Shown: positions 8,694 to 18,741, numbered from the stretch's first letter. The stretch: DNA of 64,000 nucleotides from Roseobacter sp. GAI101 (GCF_000156335.1 NZ_DS999213.1:3665039-3729038), one strand, 5' to 3'. Notes: a model not told the origin generated them from the letters alone. Numbers and translations: made by a program.

Positions 8694-10248
8694 TCACTCG
8701 GAGATTTCGACCATATCCATCGGGTGCATGGTGCCCCATATTCCTTTGGGCGGGTTCACCAGCTTTGAATTATAGGCTGTGTGATAGGGCGTCGCGTTGA
8801 TCCAGTAGATCGGCAAATCCTGCGCGACGACCTGTTGAAATTCGGCGTAAAGGGCCTTGCGCTTGTCCAGGTCCAACTCGACCGCCGCTGCATTCAGCAG
8901 TTCATCGACCTTGGGGTTCGCATAAGATTGCGTGTTCGACCAGATCACGCCCTTGACGATGTTGTCGCCAGATAGGTGCGGTGCACACCGATCACCGGAT
9001 CGCCCCAATTGAACACGACATCCATCGACAGTTCGAAATCCTGGCCCGCAACACGGCCCGCCCAAGTCGGAAAGTCCGGTGCCGCACGCACAGTCACGTC
9101 AATGCCGATCTTTTTCAGTTGCGACTTCATGTATTCCGCAACCGATTGCTGCTGCTCTTTGGGGCCGGGGATATAGTCGATGGTCAGGTCCATCCCGTCG
9201 CCGAAACCGGCTTCGGCCATCAGCGCATTGGCCTTGTCCAGATCCACATCGTAGGCTTCGATCGTGTCGTCAAAGAACGGCGAGCTTTCGATGATCGGGC
9301 CACGCTGCGGCGTCGATACACCACGGTGCAGCGCCTTGGTGATGAAATCGCGATCCACGGCATAGCCAATCGCCTGTCGCACCCGCACGTCGCTCAGCTT
9401 GGGCGACTCCGTGTTGAACGCCAGCCAGTTGATCGGACCCACGGCGGCATAGCCTTCGGCGGTCACTCCAGCCCGTCCACTTTGCCCAGACGGTTGATTT
9501 CCTGCGCACCGGCCATGAAGGGATAGATGTCAGCCTCGCCGTTTTCCATTGCGATCAGCAGGGCAGAGGGGTCTTTGATGATGCGTATGATGATCTCGTC
9601 CAGCTTCGGGCGGCCTTCGATAAAGAAATTCGGGTTCTTTTTCAGCACGATCGCTTCGCCTGCGGTGAATTCTTCCAGCATGAACGGGCCAGACCCGACA
9701 GGCGCGGCATTCGCCGGATGGCTTTTGATATCCTGTCCGTCGCCGTACACATGTTTGGGCAGGATCGGGGCCAGCGCGGGCGACATGGCCAGCAGCAGGG
9801 CAGGGTGTGGTTGGCCAAGCTTGATAATGGCGGTCAGCGGATCGGGGGTTTCAATCGCCTCGACCGGGGCGAACATGGACTTGAAGGGATGGTTTTCCTT
9901 GATCGTCATGATCGAAAATGCCACGTCCTCGGATGTGACGGGTTTGCCGTCATGGAACGTCGCATTGTCCACCAGGTTCAGCGTGACGCTCAGGCCGTCC
10001 TCGGACACCTCCCAGCTTTTGGCAAGATAGGGCTGAGGGTCCCAGTTTTCGTCATAGCGCATGGGGGATGCAAAGATTTGCGTCGACGGGACGGCGGTTG
10101 CGATTCCCGATTGCACGGCACCGTTCAAATGGCGCGGCACCTGGCTTGACGCGATGACCAGCGTGCCCCCTTCAGCATGAACGGGTGCAGCGCCAAGCGC
10201 TGCGGTGGCGATGGCAGCGGCCCCCACCAGACGGGCAAAAATGGACAT
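8694..10248 (-). pseudogene. Peptide-type ABC substrate-binding protein (SBP_bac_5) with two frameshifts
   Basis: The gene for the periplasmic binding protein is present from signal peptide (residues 1-25, ending VHAEGG) to C-terminus, but it is read in three frames. The first break is near 9466, where the reading passes from KVDGLE to VTAEGYAAVG; restoring one G (GGAG to GGAGG) joins them. The second is near 8972, between GVHRTYL and GDNIVKGVIW, and again equals a net loss of one base. All segments keep family motifs, such as RQAIGYAVDRDFI and LPIYWINATPYH. Either the gene is freshly broken or the consensus has homopolymer errors. The four downstream transporter genes are intact. Confidence 0.85.
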
Positions 10249-10357
10249 GTGTTGGACTCCCCAAGAATGATTTTGGATTATTATGCTTGGAAGGCTAGCC
10301 AGAACCTTTAGTACAGAAAACAGTGTTTAATGTGCTGGCTAAGTGCATTCTATGCAT

Positions 10358-11293
10358 TTAGCCCGCGGTGCGTGGACGCAATTCCAGACTGTCGAACTGC
10401 CCTTCGCTTACCAGATCATCCGAGATTTTCAGCACCGCCTGCAACACGGCCGATTTCTCGTTCCCGGCACTATATGCAAGGCCAAAATCAGGTTCTTCGA
10501 GGTCGCCCAACAAGGGTTTGGTGACATATCCTGACAGGTCTTGAGCATCCACACGGCTATGAATATTCATCAACGTATAGCCCAATCCGGCCGCTACCAT
10601 GCCGCGCAAGACAGAAGATGATTTTGAGGTGTGCACAATTTTCGGGCGCAGGCTTTGACTGCTGAACAGCCGGTTGAAATAGCTTTGTGATGCCGGCAGA
10701 TCCAGCATCAACATGGGCAGGTCGGCCATATCGGCCAGGGTCAGGTTGGGTTTGGCCGCCAAGGGCCAGTCAGCGGGCAGCAACGCAAAGGGCCGCGCAA
10801 AAAACAAGGACCGAAACGGTTGATCTGCAGCCAGCCCGACGTTGTAGGTCAGTGCCATGTCCACCCCCCCATCTCTCAAGAGCTGCGAGATTTCCTGCAT
10901 GTCCCCTTCTTTCAGATCAATCCGGATGGACGGGTAAAGCGCCGCAATCCGTTTCAGGATCGGCGGCAGGACATAGGGGGCCGAGGGTTCGAAACAGGCG
11001 ACGCGCAAGGTGCCGGTGGGGCTGCCTTGTAGGCTCATCAACTCGCTTTCGAAATGGCGGCATTGCTCTAGAAATGCGACGACCCGCTGGCCGACTTCGC
11101 GACCCGCATCCGTGGCGACGATCCCCTTGGCGGGGATGCGGCGGAACAGGGTGCTGCCGATATTGCCCTCCATCAGATCAATCGCCGCCGTGATAGAGGA
11201 TTGCGAAATGTTCATTTCTTCCGCCGCCCGCGCAATCGATCCATAACGCAAGGCGGCATCGAAATACCGCAGTTGTTTGAAGGTAAAGCGCAT
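10358..11293 (-). CDS. LysR-family transcriptional regulator
   Basis: This 311-residue protein has the N-terminal winged helix of LysR regulators (residues about 5-62, FKQLRYFDAALRYGSIARAAEEM and ISQSSITAAIDLME) and a C-terminal effector-binding domain. It lies between the ABC importer, on its own strand, and the divergently transcribed amidohydrolase. The inducer may therefore be the substrate shared by transporter and hydrolase. A dyad in the divergent gap is a likely operator. The effector is unknown. Confidence 0.9.
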   Translation of the reverse strand: MRFTFKQLRYFDAALRYGSIARAAEEMNISQSSITAAIDLMEGNIGSTLFRRIPAKGIVATDAGREVGQRVVAFLEQCRHFESELMSLQGSPTGTLRVACFEPSAPYVLPPILKRIAALYPSIRIDLKEGDMQEISQLLRDGGVDMALTYNVGLAADQPFRSLFFARPFALLPADWPLAAKPNLTLADMADLPMLMLDLPASQSYFNRLFSSQSLRPKIVHTSKSSSVLRGMVAAGLGYTLMNIHSRVDAQDLSGYVTKPLLGDLEEPDFGLAYSAGNEKSAVLQAVLKISDDLVSEGQFDSLELRPRTAG

Positions 11294-11308
11294 CGGTCAT
11301 TCCCCTAA

Positions 11309-11335
11309 ATTTACGGGCTTTGCACGACAGTAAAT
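11309..11335. promoter_or_regulatory. Candidate LysR operator (dyad)
   Basis: An inverted repeat ATTTAC-N15-GTAAAT lies in the 98-base gap between the divergent LysR and amidohydrolase genes. The spacing and position fit a LysR-type regulatory site that controls both genes. Binding is inferred. Confidence 0.4.
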
Positions 11336-11391
11336 CTATTTTTCCGCTCAACCAAGCTGCGATAGCTGTTGACCGGAACATAGGGGGCGTC

Positions 11392-13017
11392 ATGTCGGAT
11401 ATCGTTGTTTTTTCAGCCAAAAAGATCATCACAATGGACCTGAACCGGATGGAGGCGACGCATGTCGCCGTCCGCAACGGTGAGGTTCTGGCGGTCGGTG
11501 ATGCGACCTGCGCGGATCAATGGGGCGCGGTGACCCATGATGACAGCCTGAAAGACGCGGTGTTGATGCCCGGTTTCATCGAAGGCCACGCGCATATGAT
11601 GGCGGGCGCGATGTGGGAATACGCCTATGCCGGTTTTCACGACCGGATCGACCCGGATGGCAAAATGTGGCCGGGGTTGACGGATATTGACGCGGTGATT
11701 GGCGGGCTGTCGGAATACGCTAAAACACTGGAGGACGATGCCCCGTTGGTCGGGTGGGGGTTTGACCCGATCTTTCTGACGTCCGAACGGCTGAGCAAGA
11801 CCCATCTGGACCAGATCAGCACGACGCGCCCCATCGCGATCATGTTCTCGAATTTCCACCTGATGTGTGTCAACTCGGCAGCGCTTGATCTGGCCGGGTT
11901 CGACCAGACCACCAATGCCGAAGGGGTGATCAAAGGCGCTGACGGACTGCCCACGGGGGAGCTGCAGGAAATGGCCGCGATGTTCCCGGTCATGCGGCGT
12001 TTGGGGATCGATTTTCGCGGCCTCAGCCAGAAAGAAGCGTCCATTCGTGCCTATGCAGATGTGTCCCGCCGCGCAGGCGTGACCACGGTCACCGACCTTT
12101 ATTCCCAGATGGAGGAAGACGACGTGACCACCATGCTGCGCGTGACCGGTGCCGATGATTTCCCTTTGCGTGTGGTGCCTGCCTTGGGCGCAATCGACGG
12201 GCCGAAAGCGATTGGTGACAAGGCGCAGGCGCTGGCCAAACGCAGCACCGACAAGCTGCGGCTGGGGGCGGTCAAGCTGATGACGGACGGGTCCATCCAA
12301 GGCTGGACGGCGCGGGTGAAATCCCCCGGATATGTCGGCGGGCAACCCAACGGCATATGGAATACACCGCCGGAAACGATCTTTGCGCTGGTCGAGGAAC
12401 TACACGGTCGTGGCATACAGATGCACATTCACGTCAATGGCGACGAGGCGGCAGAGGTGTCGCTGAACGCGATCGAGGCGGCACTGCGCAAACACCCGTG
12501 GACCGGGCACCGCCATGTCTTGCAGCATTGCCAGATGATGGGCCGCGACCTGTTCACACGGGCCGCTGACATGGGCGTGTGCTGCAACATCTTTGCCAAC
12601 CACATCTATTATTTCGGCGATCAACACGCAGCCCTTACAATCGGGACAGACCGCGCCGAGCGTATGGACGGGTCGCGCAGCGCGATTGACGCGGGCGTGA
12701 ATGTCGCGATCCATTCGGATGCCCCTGTGACGCCGATGGCACCGCTGTTCACCGCTTGGTGCGCTGTGAACCGGCAGACCATGTCGGGCCGCACGCTGGG
12801 GACCGCGCAGTGCATCGACGTCGAGGAAGCGCTGTTCGCGATCACCATGGGGGCCGCCTACACGCTGAAACTGGATGGCGAGATTGGCAGTATCGAGGCT
12901 GGGAAACGCGCGGACTTTGCCGTGCTGGGTGATGACCCGATGGCGGTCGAGCCCATGGCGCTTAGGGATGTGCCGGTCCTGGGCACCGTCTTTGGGGGGC
13001 GCGTGCATCTGCTATGA
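11392..13017 (+). CDS. YtcJ-like metal-dependent amidohydrolase
   Basis: A 541-residue member of amidohydrolase family 3 (YtcJ/N-acyl amino acid deamidase type), which hydrolyses amide bonds with one or two metal ions. The first metal motif is MPGFIEGHAHM (about residues 56-66). Later histidines appear in MHIHVNGDEA and VLQHCQMM, and the HSDAPV segment carries the catalytic aspartate. The ATG at 11392 is preferred over 11320 because AGGGGGC lies just upstream and proteins of this family start near SDIVVFSAKKIIT. The stop overlaps the CobW-type gene by four bases. No signal peptide is visible, so it probably acts in the cytoplasm on an imported amide. Confidence 0.88.
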   Translation: MSDIVVFSAKKIITMDLNRMEATHVAVRNGEVLAVGDATCADQWGAVTHDDSLKDAVLMPGFIEGHAHMMAGAMWEYAYAGFHDRIDPDGKMWPGLTDIDAVIGGLSEYAKTLEDDAPLVGWGFDPIFLTSERLSKTHLDQISTTRPIAIMFSNFHLMCVNSAALDLAGFDQTTNAEGVIKGADGLPTGELQEMAAMFPVMRRLGIDFRGLSQKEASIRAYADVSRRAGVTTVTDLYSQMEEDDVTTMLRVTGADDFPLRVVPALGAIDGPKAIGDKAQALAKRSTDKLRLGAVKLMTDGSIQGWTARVKSPGYVGGQPNGIWNTPPETIFALVEELHGRGIQMHIHVNGDEAAEVSLNAIEAALRKHPWTGHRHVLQHCQMMGRDLFTRAADMGVCCNIFANHIYYFGDQHAALTIGTDRAERMDGSRSAIDAGVNVAIHSDAPVTPMAPLFTAWCAVNRQTMSGRTLGTAQCIDVEEALFAITMGAAYTLKLDGEIGSIEAGKRADFAVLGDDPMAVEPMALRDVPVLGTVFGGRVHLL

Positions 13018-13889
13018 GGGACCGTTTGCCGCTGACGGTCATCTCGGGGTATTTGGGGGCCGGGAAAACCACCTTGATCAACCGGGTGCTGGCCGAAAAC
13101 CATGGCCTGAAGCTGTTGGTTATGGTCAATGACTTCGGGGCGATCAACATAGATGCGGATCTGCTTGCCTCGGCGGATGATGACACGCTGACCCTGACCA
13201 ATGGCTGTGTGTGCTGCACCATGGGGGCCGATCTTTATATGGCCATCGGCGATGTGCTGGACCGAGGGACGCGGCCGGATCATCTGGTGATCGAAGCATC
13301 TGGCGTGGCCGATCCGGCGCGGATCGCGCAGGTCGCACAGGCCGAACCGGAATTGGCCTATGGCGGGATCGTGACGGTGGTGGATGGTCAAACCTATGCC
13401 CGCTTGTCGCAGGACCCGCAGATCGGCGCGCAGGTGGCGGGGCAGGTGAATGTGGCCGATCTGGTCCTGATCAGTAAACTCGCGGTGCCCGATCCGGCAG
13501 TGCAGCTTCGTCTGGGCGTTCAGGCCCGCGCGGCAGTCCTGGATTTGACGCAGGTGGATGTCTTGGCACCGCTTTTATTCGGGGCCGGTGGCAAAGACAT
13601 CCCAACTGTCTCGCAGAGCCGCCACGCACCCTATCTAAGCTGGAGCGCACAAGGCGATCTGGCCCTGAGCTACGAGGCGTTGAAAGACCGTCTGAAAACG
13701 CGGCCCGAGGGATTGTTTCGCTTCAAAGGCTTCGTGGGGCATGATGCAAATAGCGGCTGGGAAGTCCAATGCGTCGGCCCGTCGGTAAGCATCAAACGCC
13801 TGAAGCAGCCCCGACAGACCAAAGTTGTCGGGATCGGGCTGCGCAGCCAGATCACAGCAGATCAGATCGATGACTGGTGGCACCGCTAA
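13014..13889 (+). CDS. CobW/COG0523-family GTPase, putative metallochaperone
   Basis: A 291-residue G3E GTPase. Walker A is GYLGAGKTT (residues 11-19), the metal-binding motif GCVCC is near residue 64, and the Walker B region is HLVIEASGVADP. A C-terminal CobW domain follows (GLFRFKGFV). Family members deliver zinc, cobalt or other metals to client enzymes. The four-base overlap with the amidohydrolase suggests that enzyme is its client, which is inference. The usual guanine-specificity motif (NKxD) is altered: the equivalent strand reads LVLISKLAVPD, with no aspartate at the expected place. Confidence 0.85.
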   Translation: MRDRLPLTVISGYLGAGKTTLINRVLAENHGLKLLVMVNDFGAINIDADLLASADDDTLTLTNGCVCCTMGADLYMAIGDVLDRGTRPDHLVIEASGVADPARIAQVAQAEPELAYGGIVTVVDGQTYARLSQDPQIGAQVAGQVNVADLVLISKLAVPDPAVQLRLGVQARAAVLDLTQVDVLAPLLFGAGGKDIPTVSQSRHAPYLSWSAQGDLALSYEALKDRLKTRPEGLFRFKGFVGHDANSGWEVQCVGPSVSIKRLKQPRQTKVVGIGLRSQITADQIDDWWHR

Positions 13890-13927
13890 GGCCGGGCGCG
13901 GAAGCTTCCAAAACTCTGTTGTACGCG

Positions 13928-14671
13928 TCAGCCGTCGGACTGCAACGTGATCGTCGCGTCTTCGGCTTGCATGGCCTGTTTCGCCCGGTCAAATCTAAGA
14001 TAGGCCAGCGCGCTGGTCCCCGATTGGGTAAGGACCGTGCCAGCAGGTTTCCCGTCGGCGGTGATGTCGGCCCCGACAGAGACTGGTGCACTGATGTTGA
14101 TCTGCGCCAGACCCTTGCGCAGCTCCGTCTTGTGTTTCATCCGCGCGGTGACTTCTTGCCCGACATAGCAGCCCTTGCGAAAATCCACCCCGTTCAACCG
14201 TTCAAACCCCATCTCGAGGATGAAGCTATCTGGGGTCAGTTCGATGCCGTTCTCGGGGATTGAGTGCGCGACACGCAGGGCGTCCCAATCTGTCGTATCA
14301 TCGCTTTGCGGCACATCCCGATAGGCGCGCCAACCCATCTGCGCATCACGCGGGTCGCTGTAGCCATCGTCGGGTGCCGCGCCCAAACTGCGGTGCAGGT
14401 ACAACTCTGTCGCCGCGATCTGCACATCAGCGCGCAGCCGATACATGTTCAGACGCTGGACCAGAGCATCGGCAAACGGCTCCGCCACATCCAGCAGCAC
14501 GGCTTCGCCCGCCGCCACCAAGAAGAAATCCACCATGAATTTGCCCTGCGGCGTCAACAGCGCCGCATAGATCGGCCCCTGTTCCAGCTTGCGAATATCG
14601 TTTGTTATCAATCCCTGAAGGAAGTCCAGAGTGTCTGCGCCTGTCAGCTTCAGGATGCGGCGATCGTTCAT
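13928..14671 (-). CDS. ygfZ: Folate-binding YgfZ/GcvT-like protein, iron-sulfur enzyme maintenance
   Basis: A 247-residue protein of the YgfZ family, which uses tetrahydrofolate to help assemble or repair certain Fe-S enzymes such as MiaB. The diagnostic motif KGCYVGQE is near residue 165, followed by VTARMKHKTE. The N-terminus has GADTLDFLQGLITND. The ATG at 14671 is chosen over the upstream start at 14710 because AAGGAC lies 8 bases before it. The divergent glycosyltransferase gene starts 67 bases away. Confidence 0.88.
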   Translation of the reverse strand: MNDRRILKLTGADTLDFLQGLITNDIRKLEQGPIYAALLTPQGKFMVDFFLVAAGEAVLLDVAEPFADALVQRLNMYRLRADVQIAATELYLHRSLGAAPDDGYSDPRDAQMGWRAYRDVPQSDDTTDWDALRVAHSIPENGIELTPDSFILEMGFERLNGVDFRKGCYVGQEVTARMKHKTELRKGLAQINISAPVSVGADITADGKPAGTVLTQSGTSALAYLRFDRAKQAMQAEDATITLQSDG

Positions 14672-14737
14672 AAAGCTTGTCCTTCTAATCGTTAACATGA
14701 CATATAGCACCCCAAAGCCAAGCCGAAAGGGGCAACC

Positions 14738-15412
14738 ATGCGTGCGCCCATATCTGTGATCATCCCGACGTTGAATGCCGCGGCCGATCTAAGCGGTTGC
14801 CTGACCGCATTGATGGAAGGATTGGACGCCGGGTTGATCCGAGAACTCATCATATCCGACGGTGGGTCCGAAGACGCGACCCTGGCCCTGGCCGATGCAT
14901 GGGGGGCAGAAATCGTGACGGGTCCGGCCTCGCGCGGGGGGCAACTTAGGCGTGGCTGCGCCAAGGCGTCGGCGGACTGGCTGCTTGTCCTGCATGCTGA
15001 CACCACGCTTGATCCCGGATGGACTGGGCCGGTGATCGCCCATCTCAAGGGGAAAAAAGCGGGCTGGTTCCACCTGCGTTTCGACAGTGACGGTTTCCCT
15101 GCCGGTTTTGTTGCGGGCTGGGCCAATCTGCGCAGCCGTCTCGGGCTGCCCTACGGCGATCAGGGCCTGCTGCTACCGCGCGCGCTGTATCAATCCGCCG
15201 GCGGCTATCCCGATGCGCCCCTGATGGAGGATGTGTCCCTTGCGCGCGCCCTCAAGGGCCGGCTGGTAGGCATTCCGGTAGACGCCGTCACCTCGGCCGA
15301 GAAATATCAGCGCGCCGGCTGGCTGCGCCGGGGGGGGCGCAACCTTTGGACGTTGATCCGCTATTTTGCCGGTGTCGCGCCCGCCAAGCTGGCGGCTGAC
15401 TACGCCAAATAA
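14738..15412 (+). CDS. Family 2 glycosyltransferase (TIGR04283-like)
   Basis: A 224-residue GT-A glycosyltransferase with the nucleotide-binding start ISVIIPTLNAA, the ISDGGSEDAT loop and LLVLHADTTL in place of the classical DxD region. GGYPDAPLMEDV supplies the likely acceptor-side acidic residues. These features match a short GT2 subgroup named TIGR04283, some of whose members sit in arsenosugar loci. No arsenic gene is seen here, so the acceptor is unknown. Confidence 0.8.
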   Translation: MRAPISVIIPTLNAAADLSGCLTALMEGLDAGLIRELIISDGGSEDATLALADAWGAEIVTGPASRGGQLRRGCAKASADWLLVLHADTTLDPGWTGPVIAHLKGKKAGWFHLRFDSDGFPAGFVAGWANLRSRLGLPYGDQGLLLPRALYQSAGGYPDAPLMEDVSLARALKGRLVGIPVDAVTSAEKYQRAGWLRRGGRNLWTLIRYFAGVAPAKLAADYAK

Positions 15413-15424
15413 CGGGGCAATGTC

Positions 15425-17287
15425 CTAGGCCTGCCCGAACAGCCGCTGCCCGAACCGTTGCAATATGTTGGGCCGGTTTGGTTTAAGACCCTTTTCACGC
15501 ACCCGCAGATCCCGTGCATGGCGGCTGTCATAGACGGTTTTGCCATCCTCGAATTGCAGCCGGTAGAGATCGGCGTAGATGCCGCCGCGGGACAGCAATT
15601 CATCATGGTTGCCCTCGTCCATCACGCGACCACGGTCCATCACGATAATCTTGTCCGCGCCGCGAATGGTGGCAAGACGGTGCGCGATCACGATGGTGGT
15701 GCGGCCTTTGGACAGACGGTCCAACGCTTGCTGCACGACCTTTTCGGATTGGGCATCCAGCGCGCTGGTCGCTTCGTCAAGCAGCAGGATCGGCGTGTTG
15801 CGCAGCAGGGCGCGCGCAATCACGACGCGCTGGCGTTGCCCGCCCGACAGGGCCGACCCGCGCGGGCCGACAGGGGTTTCAAGCCCGTGTTCCAGATTGG
15901 GCAGGAAATCGGCGACATGGGCGGCTTCGAGAACCGATTGCAGTTCGGCATCGCTGACGTCTTCGCGACCCAGAACGATGTTCTGGCGCAGGGTTTCGTC
16001 GAACAGCAACGCCTCTTGGGAAACCACGGAAAACAGGCCGCGCAGCTCGGGAATATCCATGTCCTTGATCGAGACACCGCCAATGGTGATCGCCCCTTCT
16101 TGCGGGTCGATCAACCGGGTCATGAGATTGAAGATGGTCGATTTCCCCGCCCCCGAGGCCCCCACCAGTGCGGTGGTCTGGCCCGCTTTCGCGGTCAGGT
16201 TCAGATCGTCCAGCACCTTTGCATCCCCGTAGGACAGGCTGACGCCTTTCAGTTCGATATCGGGCAGGCCTGTTGGGACCGGCATCGGTTTGGCCGGTGA
16301 TCTAAGGTTAACAGGCGCATCCATCAGTTCCTTGATCCGCTCAAGCGCAGCCGCCGCAGTCTGCCAAAGGCCGCTGATCGCCCCAAGGCGGCGCAGCGGG
16401 TTGAAGGTAAAGCCCATCGCGGTGAAGAAGGTCATGAACTGGCCGATGGTCTTGTCGCCCGAGATGATCTCGGACCCGCCGTATAGGATCACGGCCATGA
16501 ATCCGATCCCCGACATGATGTCGATCATGCCCGGAATGGCCGAGTTGCCAAAGGCGGCGCGCACTTCGGTGCGAATGTAAGTCTTTGTTATGTCGCGGTA
16601 TTGCCTTGCCTGATAGCGTTCCAGCGCGTTCAGTTTGATCTGCACGATGCCATGGAACACCTCGTCCAGGCGCGTGGACAGATTCGCACCGATATCGCGC
16701 GCCTCGCGGGACCGCTGGCGCACGAAGCGTTGCGCAAGGGCTGCTGGCATCACCATCAAAGGCACACCGATACAGGCCAGCAGGGCCCAGACCGGATCAA
16801 TCGAAATCGCAACGCCCAGCAGCACGATCAGCCCGATCAGATCGCGGCCTGTTCCGGTGATCACCGCCTGCCAGACCGCACCGATGGCGTTCACATCCGA
16901 TTGCACCCGTTGGATCAAAAAACCCGGAGGATGGTTCTGGTGAAACGCACCGTCCTGAATCATCATCCGGTCCAGCAAATCAATGCGCATATCCGCCGCC
17001 GATTTCAGCGAGATGCGGGTCAAAAGCACTTTTTGCGTCACCCCGGCCACAGCGCGCAGCACGAAGATTCCAACCAGTATCAGCCCGACCCAGATCAGCG
17101 CGTTTTCCTTGCCCGCGACAAACACCTGGTCGAACATCGGCTGCATCAGCTTGGCCAGCGCGCCCATGGTCGCGCCCTCGATGGACATGAAGATGATGGC
17201 CACAACCAGCAATCCCATGTGCTTTTTCAAGTAGTCGTCCCAGAGCCATTTCAGCAATTCTTTGGAACTATAGGTCACTTCACTCAT
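15425..17287 (-). CDS. MsbA-like ABC exporter (fused membrane and ATPase domains)
   Basis: A 620-residue half-transporter that would act as a homodimer. The N-terminal 320 residues contain about six hydrophobic helices (for example MGLLVVAIIFMSIEGATMGA). The C-terminal ATPase has Walker A GASGAGKST, signature LSGGQRQRV, Walker B ILLLDEATSALD and the switch histidine in VIAHRLAT. The length and order match MsbA-type lipid exporters. ATG at 17287 begins MSEVTYSS; a GTG at 17299 is also possible but its AAAGGA is only 2 bases away. The substrate is not determined. Confidence 0.85.
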   Translation of the reverse strand: MSEVTYSSKELLKWLWDDYLKKHMGLLVVAIIFMSIEGATMGALAKLMQPMFDQVFVAGKENALIWVGLILVGIFVLRAVAGVTQKVLLTRISLKSAADMRIDLLDRMMIQDGAFHQNHPPGFLIQRVQSDVNAIGAVWQAVITGTGRDLIGLIVLLGVAISIDPVWALLACIGVPLMVMPAALAQRFVRQRSREARDIGANLSTRLDEVFHGIVQIKLNALERYQARQYRDITKTYIRTEVRAAFGNSAIPGMIDIMSGIGFMAVILYGGSEIISGDKTIGQFMTFFTAMGFTFNPLRRLGAISGLWQTAAAALERIKELMDAPVNLRSPAKPMPVPTGLPDIELKGVSLSYGDAKVLDDLNLTAKAGQTTALVGASGAGKSTIFNLMTRLIDPQEGAITIGGVSIKDMDIPELRGLFSVVSQEALLFDETLRQNIVLGREDVSDAELQSVLEAAHVADFLPNLEHGLETPVGPRGSALSGGQRQRVVIARALLRNTPILLLDEATSALDAQSEKVVQQALDRLSKGRTTIVIAHRLATIRGADKIIVMDRGRVMDEGNHDELLSRGGIYADLYRLQFEDGKTVYDSRHARDLRVREKGLKPNRPNILQRFGQRLFGQA

Positions 17288-17515
17288 AGCGGGGGCCACA
17301 ATCCTTTGGGCAAATGCCCCTTGGGTTTACGCAGGGCGGCGGCCTAGGGCAAGCGCGCCGGGGGTGATTGTCTGTCCGGTCCCGGTTTGATGCACGCCCG
17401 GTCCCTGTCAAATTACCACAAAATTCCCGCCTGATACCGGCCCGATCGCGATTGACGCCGCGCCGCGCGCGCGTAAGTTGGCGCGCACCGCAGTCCCAGA
17501 AAGGCACCGCTTTTT

Positions 17516-18739
17516 ATGTCCAGTCCCTCCAAGTCATCGCATGTCAATCTGTCACACGGGCGGGGGTATCTTGCGATTCCGGGCCCGTCTGTCATGCCGG
17601 AAGCCGTTTTGAATGCGATGCACCGTGCGGCCCCTAATATCTATTCGGGCGCGTTGGTCGATATGATGCCGCCCCTGATGCAGGGGTTGCGCGATATTGC
17701 CCGCACCCGGCACCATGTGGCGATGTATATTGGCAACGGTCACGCCGCTTGGGAAGCATCGCTGAGCAATGTGATCGCACCCGGTGACAAGGTTCTGGTG
17801 CCCGCGACGGGCCGCTTCGGGCATGGCTGGGGCGACACGGCGACCGGATTGGGCGCTGATGTCGAGGTGATGGATTTCGGCAGGCAGTCCGCGATGGACC
17901 TGGACCAGATTGCTGACCGGCTCGAGGCCGATACCGCCCACGAGATCAAAGCGGTTCTGGCCGTGCATGTGGATACGTCGACATCCGTGCGCAATGACAT
18001 CGCCGGGGTGCGCGCGGCGCTGGATGCTGTGGATCATCCGGCCTTGTTGATGGTCGATTGCATCGCCTCCCTCGGGTGTGACCAATTCGAAATGGACCGC
18101 TGGGGCGTCGACGTCATGGTCACCGGATGCCAGAAAGGCCTGATGGTGCCGCCCGGTGTCAGCTTCGTGTTTTTCAACGACCGCGCCGCCGAAGTGCGCG
18201 CCAAGATGCCACGGGTCAGCCGCTTCTGGGACTGGACCCCGCGCGCCAACCCGCAGGAATTCTACCAATACCATTGCGGCACGGCACCAACGCATCACAT
18301 CTACGGCCTGCAGGTCGCGGTCGACATGATCCAGACCGAAGGGCTGGAGGCCGTCTGGGCACGCCACGAAATCCTTGCCCGCGCAGTTTGGGCCGCGTGT
18401 GACGCGTGGGGTGCCGACGGCAGCCTTGCCATGAACATCGCTGATCCGGAGTTGCGCAGCCACGCGGTGACGGCCCTGCGGCTCGAGGCCCCTCAGGCCA
18501 CGCAACTGCGCGACTGGGTTCAGGAAAACATCGGGCTGACATTGGGCATCGGGCTTGGGATGGCCGCGCCGGGCAGTGCGGAAAGTCACGGGTTTTTCCG
18601 TCTGGGCCATATGGGGCATGTGAACGGACAGATGATCATGGCCATGCTTGGCGGGATGGAGGCAGGGATGTCTGCGCTTGGGATCAAGCGCGGTCCCGGC
18701 GCGCTGGACGCAGCCGCCAAGGTGATCGGGGGCAGCTGA
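17516..18739 (+). CDS. Class V aminotransferase, serine/alanine-glyoxylate type
   Basis: A 407-residue PLP enzyme resembling serine-glyoxylate and alanine-glyoxylate aminotransferases, which convert glyoxylate to glycine. The N-terminal IPGPSVMPEAVLNAM is typical. The PLP-phosphate loop is in YIGNGHAAWEA, the pyridine-binding aspartate in LMVDCIASLG, and the Schiff-base lysine in VTGCQKGLMVPPG (about residue 205). A small membrane protein gene on the - strand ends two bases after its stop codon. The exact amino donor is not settled. Confidence 0.88.
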   Translation: MSSPSKSSHVNLSHGRGYLAIPGPSVMPEAVLNAMHRAAPNIYSGALVDMMPPLMQGLRDIARTRHHVAMYIGNGHAAWEASLSNVIAPGDKVLVPATGRFGHGWGDTATGLGADVEVMDFGRQSAMDLDQIADRLEADTAHEIKAVLAVHVDTSTSVRNDIAGVRAALDAVDHPALLMVDCIASLGCDQFEMDRWGVDVMVTGCQKGLMVPPGVSFVFFNDRAAEVRAKMPRVSRFWDWTPRANPQEFYQYHCGTAPTHHIYGLQVAVDMIQTEGLEAVWARHEILARAVWAACDAWGADGSLAMNIADPELRSHAVTALRLEAPQATQLRDWVQENIGLTLGIGLGMAAPGSAESHGFFRLGHMGHVNGQMIMAMLGGMEAGMSALGIKRGPGALDAAAKVIGGS

Positions 18740-18741
18740 CC

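Noticed and set aside
15458..16300. 280-residue frame on + opposite the MsbA-like exporter
   Set aside because: Walker motifs and membrane helices are on the - strand; no start or ribosome site supports the + frame.
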